From positions 3,286,001 through 3,350,000 of the forward strand of contig NC_079883.1 in NCBI RefSeq assembly GCF_029227915.1: DNA of 64,000 nt, written 5' to 3'. Under the pieces are notes generated by a model, which saw nothing but the letters and a program-made list of their open reading frames with translations, did not search any database and was not told the DNA's origin. Source of the DNA: Hydractinia symbiolongicarpus (lineage: Eukaryota; Cnidaria; Hydrozoa; Anthoathecata; Hydractiniidae). A program made the position numbers and the translations under genes. Position 1 is the first letter of the stretch; every line of letters starts with the position of its first letter. Positions 54,676 through 64,000 of the stretch are shown here, in pieces.

Positions 54676-57632
54676 CTCTATTTTAATTTTAATGATATAC
54701 CCATGAAATTGTGTGTTTTTCTTTGTAGAGCTAAAAATCATTAAACTTTATAGGTTTTTTTACCCTAACTAAGCATTTCTGCACATACCTTTAGCCTATT
54801 AGAGTGCAGTTCTCAAAGAAGCAGTACAGTAGCATACAATTTGCTTATAAAATATACAGTTATTCACAGTCAATAACTAGTCCTTAGCAGCTCTATTTTT
54901 GGAGAGCAACGTAGAGGTCATGTTAACCTTGGTCTATAGCTTGAAGCATGGCTCTATAAAAGCAAAGTGGACTTTGCTCCACCATGATTGTATCGCTTCT
55001 TTGAACTTGAACGAATTCCCTCATTCTTAAAGCTAGGTGTCCACCAAAAAATATTAGTTATAACAAACTCTCTCCATAAGGAAACGACTAAGTGTTTGAA
55101 CAAACGAAAATAATCAAATGTAAGACAGCTAGCGAAGCGGGGCTGTCTTCAGAAACAAGAAAAGGTTGGTGTTGCAAAGAAATCTGATTTCAGTAAGTTA
55201 AAACCTTTTAAATAATAAAATTTTCAGGATAATGTTTTCTCATGTATATCTTTTTAATTTTACAATAAAATAGACACCTCAAAAAAATTGCCAACAGGGT
55301 GATTACGCGCCTTTAAAAAATGTTTGTCATGAAAAGTATCCAATTTCAAGTTTTTTATCATGAAGGAAAAGTCGATTTATTCAGGATTGATTTTAATTCT
55401 GCTAGCACATTCTTTATTGGTCAGCAATTCTCAACAGCATGCCAAATGTTCTTTGACCCATGTTTTTGTTTTGACACTCACACAATTTAAATTTTAAGTC
55501 AAAAATACAGAATCAGTTACCAACAGCTTTTTTAAGAAAACTGTGTGCTTGTTCTCACAATTCTTTTAATATGAGACAACAATAGTGTAGAATCTCACAT
55601 TTACAATAATTATGTTACTAAAAAAATAAAGGATCAAGAAAGATCATTGGCATTCTTTTAATGTTTAAAACCACCAGTTGTTACAAAAATGAAAAAAAAA
55701 TAATGCTATATACTAAAAATTTTGTGATATATTTTTTTAAGAAAACTTGCAATGATCATTTTCAATGTTAGTAGGCACCCAGCCTAAAGAATTTATTTCT
55801 TAAATTAAGGATCCACTCCTGTCAACGGAGATATCCTGTTAATTTTGAACAAAAAATTTTCTATGGCCCATAATTATCTGTTCTCTGACTGTTTGAAACC
55901 CTGGTTTTGCATTTTGTAAATAATTCCAGCCCTATGAATTAATGACGGCATTCAGCTTTGCCGTCAAGAAGCCGACGTAAAATTTTGCAGTCACAACTTT
56001 TTATGTGAAAGAGGGACCATTGTTGGTTCTGGTAATTAATGTTTTCCTGTATGCAATAAATCACTCACATCACACAAAAGATAATAGTTATAACATGCGT
56101 GCACAAAAAGTTTGAACTTTCATGTTAATGTTTGCTTTCGTAAAAACCATTTCTGATCTTCATTTAATCTTTTGAATGTATGTGCTGCTGCTTTATTTTT
56201 AGTAGAAAGATAAAGAGTTTATTTTAACACAGGGGGTCGGATAATCCACATGCGGTGTAAAAAGTGTAGGCGTTTTCAGGTGAGCTTGGTGTTTTAAAAA
56301 ATATTCGCCTGCAAAAAACTGCATGGATCCGAACAATGCCAGAAAAAAGCACCTTCCTTCCAACTGTCTTCCGCATGGTAAGTTACAGGGAATTGCATTT
56401 CGGGAATGCTCAGGGCAACTTCGGGAAAGTGCTGGCAGTTTCGGAGGACAACCACCAATTTTATTTGAAAAGTGGCCCGAACCCGCCCTTATATATGCGG
56501 GCATTTATGCTCTTATTAATAATGACTACCCTGCTGAAAAATACGGACCTGTAATTTATTTATAAGTATATATCAGGAGACATTTGCTGACGGGAAAAAT
56601 GTGACTCAGTATATCCATGAATACAAAAATATATTAACCACTCATTTTTTCCACAGAGGGCCTAGCTAGCTATTCGGCAATTCAGTTAAGCTTTGTTGCC
56701 ATAGTGGAATCACATTTGTGCTACATCCACTATTTTTTAAATTTCGCAGGGTAAAAACAAACCTAGTTCGTAGGGGGAAGAATGCTAAAAAAATACGGAA
56801 GTGAAAGATAATTAGCTAACGAAAGGTAAGCACAATAAAAATCTGTCTGGAAATGATGCTTAGCTATCTAGACTTTGCTCCAAAAAATTATCTGTGCTCA
56901 AACTTCCTAACATTGTTCTTAAAACTCCAAAAATGTGTCTAGCTCTGCACTCTCTTCACCTAAAATAAGAAAACTTTTTACCTCCAAAAAATTGTTATAA
57001 CGTCAAACCGAATCGCCGAATAGCTATTTTTATCTATTTATCCGCCACTTTGCAAAGTCAGACCATTTTGCAAACTATGTTGGTTCACATTTTAGACAAT
57101 TAATGAAAATTATAATAATAATGAACTTCACAAATGGTCTTAAACATACGCTGGTGGTGGACGAGATACTGTGATATAATTCCTCTCTGTCTAATTGCAG
57201 GAACCTTAAATCTAGGTCGACAAAAACTAGAGCTAGAAGCTAGCTAGCAAAACTCTCAAATCGTGAAACATCCACATAGAATATATAAAAAAATTTAAGT
57301 AAACTATGAAGTCTTGCCGCTCATAGAAAAAAGTTACTGTCATTGCAAAAATTAAAAATATCAAGTAGGAAAAGGACACGTATGATTTGTTTTTGTTTAC
57401 ATCCAACAGCTCGCGCTACCATCTTGTGTGATAATATCTTACTCGTGTACCAAAGGAGATATATCGTCCCATAGTACAAAAGTGTTATGCAAAATACATA
57501 TTCTGCCCTGTGCGAAAGTTTTAGCAGCAGGGCAATTTAAACAGGTGAATAAAATAATAAAAAAATAATAGACCGTTGTATGGTACAGTCTTTATAAAGA
57601 GTAAATCCTTTTTTATTTTAAATAAAATTGGT
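54676..57632. other. divergent intergenic region between SEL1L and MEMO1
   Basis: About 3 kb that should hold the SEL1L promoter (minus strand) and the MEMO1 promoter (plus). Overlapping open frames on both strands at 56199-56565 have no recognisable content. No paired element ends were found. Confidence 0.4.
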
Positions 57633-60600
57633 ATGGCTACTTCAAGAAATGCCTCACATGCTGGCTCTTGGTATTCTGGCTGTGGTAAAAATATTTTCTT
57701 TTTTTGTTTCACTTTTATTGCGTTGAAACATATAAAACTGAGCAAAAAAATCTGTGTGAACGAAAAAGCATGGAAAAACTGTATGAAAACATAAAAACCT
57801 ACAGTATTCTTTGCCTTAGTAACTTTAATTTTGAATAGGAACAAAACATAATTTCAGAATGTAAAAACCTGTTTTCATTTTTTTTTTGGAATATTTTTTT
57901 TAATTTGATATATTTAATTTAGATATAATGTAGTTTTTTGTCGTCAATAACACTTAATATTAAAAAAACTAATGTTGCTACTTTTTTAAAACTTTTAGTA
58001 ATAATTCAAAGCAACGTTTAACAGTGCAAACAGAAAAACCCTACTTTCAGGACTTTTCCCTTCACGATAAGATGTAGAAAACAAATTAAATTTCAATACC
58101 AAAGAAAAATAAATCTAAAAATCTAACTTTTGACGTTTTTGAAAGATCTAAACACACATTGTGAGAACATTTTTTTTTTGCTATGCGATCTAAAAAAGCT
58201 TTTCTATCACCGTTCTTCATTCTTAAATTTTTAAAACGCAATCTAAAAAAGCATTTCTATCGCCGGTTTTCATTCTTTAACTTTTAAAATGCCATCTAAA
58301 AAAGCATTTTTATTGCCGCTTTTTGTTCTTAAACTTTTAAAATGCCATCTAAAAAAGCATTTCTATCGCCGGTTTTCCTTCTTAAACTTTTAAAATGCCA
58401 TCTAAAAAAGCATTTCTATCGGTGCTTTTCGTTCTTAAACTTTTAAAATGCAATCCAACGAAGCTTTTCTATTGGCGCTTTTCTATAATTATTTTGCTGT
58501 GTTATAAAGTTGAGAGTATCAAAAAACCTTATGTAGAAAACATTTTTTTAGCTTTTTGTATTAGATCAGAATTCCATTTAATTTTAGAAAAAGAATTGAA
58601 TTCACATTTGGATGGTTGGTTATCAAGAGTTGATGTAAAAGCACCTTCAACGAGAGCATTAATTGCACCGTAAGTAGTAACAAGAACTTTTTAATTCACA
58701 GAAGGCTGGAACTTTTTTTACCCTCTTTGCCCCTCTAAAAAATGACAACAAAAAGTTAGAAAAAGGTAATACTAGGTTGAATATTGATGCTAAAATATAC
58801 TGTGTTGAATCGTTGGAGTTAAATAACCTTTCCAGGGACTAAACAAGAGATTAGTGTGTGCAAAAATAAGATACATATGTTTTTTTAGCCATGCTGGATA
58901 TGCTTACTGTGGTGCGTGTGCTGCATATGCTTACAACCAAGTTGATCCAACAAATATGTAAGTTATTTTTCAACATTTTTACGATTTTTATCTATACAAT
59001 CTTGGTCAAAGTACGAAAAACCATAAATTTCGTATTTCATTGTCTACAATTCTATTCATCTAGAAAGCGTGTGTTTATTCTTGGACCTTCACATCATAAA
59101 TCTCTACCTGGTTGTGCTGTTACGCAAACACATACTTACGAAACACCTTTATATGATTTAAAAGTCGACTTAGAAGGTATGCTTTGTTGTCAGAAAAGTC
59201 AGATGTCAGAATTGTCAGAAATTTTAGCAACCAGAAATTTTTCTGAATTGAATTTTGTGGACAATGTGTTAATTGATCAGATTGAGAAAGTTCACAGGAA
59301 TTTATTTTTGCAAAGATGATTTTCTGTAATTTAAATATTTTTTTAATGAAAAATTTTTTAATAAATAATTGCACATTCGTTATTTAGTTACGGAAGAGTT
59401 ATTAGCAACTGGTAAATTCGACAAAATGAGTATTTCTGTAGATGAAGATGAACATAGTATTGAAATGCACTTACCTTATATTGCAAAGGTGATGCAGAGG
59501 TAATATACATGTTTGTTCACATTAATATTACTTACCGAGTACAGCCTCACTTCCTAATGCTGCATTTAAAGCTCCCATTTGAGCTAAGAACGTCTTGCAC
59601 ATAAAGCAATTGCTGAACTACACAAGCTACCAGTCAGGAAACATGACTTTGAAAAATAAGGCTTACACAGACTGTTGACGTGTAAAATGTTGAAGCTGGC
59701 AGACATATTTTAATTAATTGTGTCCCATGTATATAATTAGGGATAAAATTGAGCGCTGTTAAGTAGCCATAAGTGGACTTTTTTTATTTCTTTATTGTTC
59801 ACAATAGTTGTATGGTGGTCAAGAGTGTTTCGCTAGGCACTGCTATAGGGTAGTGAAGTAAGTACAATAAGTGGATTTTGAGAAATATGCTTTTTTGTAA
59901 TTCGTTTTTCAGCAAAAGGAATAATTTTACAGTTGTTCCTGTACTTGTTGGCAGCACCACTCATGAAAAAGAAGCAATGTATGGAAAAATATTTAGCAAA
60001 TACCTGCAAAACCCAGAGAATTTATTTGTCATATCGTCCGATTTTTGTCATTGGGGAAAGCGATTCCGTTATACTTATTACGATAAATCGAAAGGCGCTA
60101 TACACAAGTCAATCGAAGATTTAGATAAAACAGTATGTTAAAATCTTTTAACTTCATCTTAAGCGGCTAAACTTTGACGAGTAGAGAATTTGGTGAAATT
60201 TGCTAAGAACAATCCTACATTAACTATTTAAGATTTAGAGAAATTCCCCAAATTTAATTTAAGTAAATAATCCCCAAGTTAAATATACGTCAAATTTTCT
60301 CCCCTGAAGTATTAAACTAAATAAGTAAAAAATCTTTTAAATAAAGTTCGTATTTTTAGGGTATGAACATAATTGAACAGTTAGATACAGCTGGCTTTTA
60401 CAAATACCTAGATAGATATTCCAATACAATATGCGGAAGACATCCCATTGGAATCTTTTTAAATGTAAGTTATTTCTTTACATCATTTACGTACTTGAAC
60501 CTCCTATTCCCAGCTCAATACACACGTCGACCAGTACAAGTATCTACCTTAAGGGAATTAATTTCCGCGAAACACTCGAGTTTTTGTCAATGTCGCGTAC

Positions 60601-60788
60601 ATTAGTTCTCGCAAAAATCAATTCCCTTTAGATACATTATTCTTCATCTTTCTTCCTTCTAGGCTGTCAATGATATGAAATCTAGTGTTGCGTCTTTTAA
60701 ATTTCACAATTATGCTCAAAGCAGTCAATGCAAGAAAAGTGATGACAGTTCTGTTAGTTATGCTGCTGGAACGTTGACGTTGTCATGA
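57633..60788 (+). CDS. MEMO1: MEMO1 family protein
   Basis: Eight coding exons: 57633-57684, 58588-58669, 58889-58957, 59064-59176, 59388-59499, 59913-60132, 60360-60464, 60663-60788; phases agree; 292 residues against about 297 in vertebrates. MEMO is a cytosolic protein of the class III dioxygenase-like fold that takes part in receptor tyrosine kinase-driven cell motility and binds a redox metal. Diagnostic strings: [90 protein letters not shown] and NYAQSSQC. His46, His78 and Cys241 line up with the metal-site residues His49, His81 and Cys244 of the human protein and are kept. The Met at 57633 is preferred because it gives the family N-terminus; a Met 19 codons upstream (57576) is in frame. 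Confidence 0.95.
58172..58495. repeat. 53-bp tandem repeat, six copies
   Basis: Unit GCCATCTAAAAAAGCATTTC, then TATCGCCGGTTTTC, then ATTCTTAAACTTTTAAAAT. Copies begin at 58185, 58238, 58291, 58344, 58397 and 58450, so the period is exactly 53 throughout. In MEMO1 intron 1, ending about 100 bp before exon 2. Confidence 0.92.
59553..59640 (-). mobile_element. fragment of SINE family A, copy 5
   Basis: Inverted remnant with GCATTTAAAGCTCCC, ATTTGAGCTAAGAACG and TACCAGTCAGG, with an internal deletion joining body and head. In MEMO1 intron 5. Confidence 0.55.
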
Positions 60789-62440
60789 CGCCTGTTGAAG
60801 AAATCTATTTATAAACTGATGTATTTAAATGCTATGAACTGACGATTAAAAAAAAAACGATTATCCTTACATTTATGAGGAATAATTTTCTCGAAGTTTA
60901 GCCCATGTTTAAACAGCTCTCTCTGGGGGTATGCCAGTTACATTTTTTTTAAACAATAGGTTTTTTCAAACATTTTTTATAACAACACGCTAAAAGCCTC
61001 TGTGCAACCTACCGGTTTTGCAGTTAAGAAGATTTGAGGAATTTTAAACCGTTTTTGAGGTGGAAACTACGTTTAAGGATATTTCCATATTTTTTCACAT
61101 GAATTACGAATGTTTAGGGAGATTTTAAAGGTTAAGAACAGTTATGTGATGGATAACATCAATACAGACAGAAATAACTTCTTCTCCTTCCGTGGGGTTA
61201 ACCTGTATACTATACCTGCATACCTGTATTATATAACCTGTGTATTGAGACCACCTAATACTAAATTCATTAAAATCACTCAACGTCAGGTCAACCACCC
61301 AGTTTAAAATCAAATGGTTGATAACAACATCAAAAAAATCTCTTAAACTGTACATCTAATCTCGTCCCATCGGCTTTCTAATAAAAGTTTTCTAATAAAA
61401 GCGAACAAATCATTTTATAAATTAGTTACTATTTTCATCAGCATAGTTAATAGTCCACACAGTAGAACCAGTAGCTAAACATATTTCTTAAAATCTTTTT
61501 TCCAGCTCCTGTCTTTTCAAAGGGATTCTCTATAAATGATATTTTTGTATGTTGTAGAAGATGAAAAGTTAACTTAACCTTATTACATTTTAAGATAAAA
61601 CTATCAACAGCAAAATTTCCATACCAAATCAACACATGTGGACCAAATCTACAAGGTCTATTCTTTATTTCTTTTTTTTTAATTTTTTTTATCCTTATAA
61701 AAGATCCCAGCAAAAATTTAAAATTCATAAATCATAGGTAAGGTTTTCAAAACACAGTTACTTCGAAATTTAGTTTTCAGGATAATTAATTCCTGAGACC
61801 AAGATATAAAGGTTTTGATTACAGCAAAATTCATTTAAAGGAAGGTTGAAAACTTTTAAACTAATCAACAAAAATATACACCTACTACGGTGGAAAATAT
61901 TTGGGAAATCGTCCGTTTTTAGCCCTTTCTCGAAACAGGAAAACACCATCACTTCGCAGTTTTACTTTAGCAGGAGTGTAATCTTAGTAACCAATATCAA
62001 AAACGCACTAGCTGCACTTTCCACAATGTCTGCATTATAAAACATCTACTTTACTACCCAGAAACATCCAAAATATGGTTTATTTTTTGATTTTAGCAGC
62101 CTTTGAGATTTCGGACCTAATCAAATATCGTAAGTCTTAGGTCTGCTGTGAGCATACTTGCCAAGTTCGCAGTGTGTCACTCTCTAAAATTCCACACTTT
62201 TCCCTGATATATTACGTCCAGTGGTGTTGCGCGGAATTACTAATTCTTCTCTCGTATAAAAAAAACTCCTTGTCGAATAAGCGTCAAGATTGTATTAAAC
62301 AATACCAGTATCAAAACAATACTAAAAAGTGCGGGTTATCCATTCTCATCCCAAGCTCTTTGAGATACCTACTTTCCGGGTTTATCTCACAGAGCTCTGG
62401 GGTCGAGAAAGTGATTTATTTTTAATGTTCAAGCTTCACA
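60789..62440. other. intergenic region after MEMO1
   Basis: Contains the MEMO1 3' untranslated region (an ATTAAA at 60845 is a possible polyadenylation signal) and a diverged fragment of the 62684-63086 element at about 61890-62040. No exon supported. Confidence 0.4.
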
Positions 62441-62445
62441 TGAAC

Positions 62446-62551
62446 CTCGATCCCAGAATCTGCTATAGTTTTTGTATATCTGACGGCGATATGACGGATC
62501 AATAAACGTAGCGCTGGCGAGAAACCTAAAGACCTGGGGGCGAGATTGGCT
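62446..62551. mobile_element. short CAACCTCG-family MITE
   Basis: About 106 bp: left end CCTCGATCCCAGAATCTG, right end GACCTGGGGGCGAGATTGG, with a CTGACGGCGATATGACGG block related to the family interior. Confidence 0.5.
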
Positions 62552-62683
62552 TTTCAACTTTCTACAGTTCAAATATTGCTAAAAATTGAAAATATTTCGA
62601 CTTTTAATGAAAAAAAATACACATTGTTGCTCACACCCAATATTGCTAATACTAAAGTTTTCCTTAGTAAAGTTGGATATATA

Positions 62684-63086
62684 CTGCAATCCTGGACATA
62701 ATATTATTGGAAAAGGCCGATTTTTGGCTATTTCTCGAACTGGCCAAATGGAATCGCCTTGTCAAAGTTCTGCAGCCGGTAGGCTGCAAAAGCTTCGCTT
62801 TGGGAGTTGTGTAGGCCAGCTAAATAGCGTCGAAAATGCGCTACTGGCAGTTTCTGCCATGTCCGCATTTCGGAACAATCCACAAGACGGCCCGCTAAGG
62901 TGATAAAATTCGGGGAAACGGGTGTGCTTACGTCAGCAAAAATTAGTTCGTTTTCGATCATTGACAAGTGAACTTTGACACGTTCGTAATGACTTTGTCT
63001 TTTGTAGAAACAGTGTTTATAACTGCTTGTGGGACGAACTGTGAAATTCGGCCCGCTTTTCCAATAAATTAAGTCCGGGATTGTAG
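62684..63086. mobile_element. 403-bp MITE with CTRCAATCCYGGAC ends
   Basis: The left end CTGCAATCCTGGACATAATA and the complement of the right end CTACAATCCCGGACTTAATT form an imperfect inverted pair extending about 35 bp through ATTGGAAAAG. The open frames inside (62586-62903 plus, 62728-62967 minus) are shadows of one another and not genes. Related fragments lie at 47950-48135 and about 61890-62040. Confidence 0.7.
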
Positions 63087-63349
63087 TTGCTTATAAATAC
63101 AAACACGTGAATACGGGAATAGAGAAAAGTCGATCATATGAAGATATTTCCTTCATCTACATGAATATAAATACAGCTATATAAAAAAAGATTACGAAAA
63201 TGTCAATCACCGCAATAAAACGTTCCCCACAAAATACTCGAGAAAAAGAAATTTATTAAAAAACTTTGTTACATTCCTGTTTGCCAAATGCGCTATTATT
63301 TTAAGTCTTATAGATTAAAAATAGATTAAATGATTATATTTATAAATAT

Positions 63350-63547
63350 CTAAAGTCTTGCTTTGGAGAATCCTGTCTTTAATTTGGATGACGCAAATCG
63401 AACTAAACAGAAAATTAGTTAAAACACAGAAAAAGGTTTTAAAGTATAGAAATTAGCAGAGAAAAAGAAAACAACATACCAAGTGTCCGTTTAGTGATTT
63501 GCAATTTCTCTGAGTTTACATCATTTATTAAGTTTTCAAAATTTTCG
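63350..63547 (-). CDS. probable last two coding exons of an unidentified gene
   Basis: On the minus strand, an exon at 63547-63480 (acceptor TTATTTAG, donor GTATGTTG) joins in phase to a terminal exon at 63402-63350 (acceptor TTCTGTTTAG, stop TAG). Together they read ENFENLINDVNSEKLQITKR, then TLVRFASSKLKTGFSKARL and stop. Charged, helical-looking composition and matched phases suggest real coding sequence. Earlier exons would lie at higher coordinates, mostly beyond the window. I do not recognise the family. Confidence 0.5.
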
Positions 63548-63833
63548 CTAAATAAATAAAAAAATACGTAAATATTGATAAAGGCCGTTAAAAATGTATT
63601 TTTGCGGAAGGAATGGGTTGCATGAATATATTCTTGCGTAATATATGTTATTAGTTTGGCCTTATAATTTTTTAATATTTTAACCTATCAGCAAAATAAA
63701 AAACATAAATACATTTATTACTAACAAATTCATGTTAATTACTATCGCCTAAAAAAGGTAACTTGTGTCGCCACAGAAGCTTTTTGTTGCTCACAACATT
63801 TTTTGTTACTCACAACATTTTTTGTTACTCATA

Positions 63834-63920
63834 ACATTATTTTTGTTGCCAGTAACAAGATACAAAATCAAATCCATTTGATTTGGTTTTGCATCTTGTT
63901 ACTGGCAACAAAAATAATGT
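63834..63920. repeat. 41-bp palindrome with 5-bp loop
   Basis: Left arm ACATTATTTTTGTTGCCAGT and on to CAAATC; the right arm is its complement with two mismatches. Preceded by tandem ACAACATTTTTTGTTACTC units (63780-63832). Together they look like the core of a small fold-back element near the window's end. Confidence 0.8.
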
Positions 63921-64000
63921 CTGTAACAAAAACATGTTACCAGCAACCAGAAAACGTTACGCGTAAGAATATTCTCCGCCATTTGCTGCAACAATTCTGA

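Noticed and set aside
56199-56565. Overlapping frames of 80-101 codons on both strands
   Set aside because: Both strands are equally open, there is no family similarity and no splice context; most likely chance or a decayed repeat.

Overview
The window is nuclear DNA of an invertebrate animal, not a prokaryote. It is AT-rich, its genes are split by GT...AG introns, and it carries tRNA-derived SINEs, a LINE fragment, DNA transposon relics and many short inverted-repeat elements. The conserved genes (DNAL1, SEL1L, MEMO1) are general metazoan. The repeat style and the small PAN/lectin-like secreted protein fit a cnidarian, perhaps a hydrozoan, but this is a guess and no sequence here proves it.

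Layout. 1-8.8 kb is repeat-rich and holds one intronless gene for a small secreted protein (2714-3403, minus), a TTAA-flanked MITE, a fold-back element with iterated arms and a small ORF (5.4-6.5 kb), and a decayed hAT transposase (6.7-8.0 kb). 8826-13834 (plus) is the axonemal dynein light chain gene DNAL1, complete in ten coding exons. 13.9-16.9 kb is repeats. 16903-38605 (plus) is a 16-exon gene that I reconstructed exon by exon with all splice phases in register. It encodes a ~1546-residue ankyrin-repeat HECT E3 ubiquitin ligase with a long acidic N-terminus and a ~320-residue acidic insert inside the HECT N-lobe. Its introns hold a LINE fragment, SINEs, a piggyBac relic and several tandem repeats. 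39826-45277 (minus) encodes a 237-residue four-transmembrane protein; one intron carries an intact-looking 1785-bp element with perfect 74-bp terminal repeats and 9-bp target duplications. 46387-54675 (minus) is SEL1L, 21 coding exons, 892 residues. 57633-60788 (plus) is MEMO1, eight coding exons, 292 residues. 60.8-64 kb is mostly inverted-repeat elements plus what look like the last two coding exons of a minus-strand gene (63350-63547).

The genes are not a functional cluster. Two act in protein quality control or ubiquitination (SEL1L, the membrane adaptor of the HRD1 ERAD ligase, and the ANK-HECT ligase), but nothing in the sequence links them. ANK-HECT and the tetraspan gene are convergent; the tetraspan and SEL1L genes are in tandem; SEL1L and MEMO1 are divergent, about 3 kb apart.

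I see no operon, CRISPR array, rRNA, stand-alone tRNA gene or viral genome. The most unusual item is the ANK-HECT ligase with its interrupted catalytic domain; the most informative mobile DNA is the 1785-bp nested element and the iterated fold-back element with its ORF.
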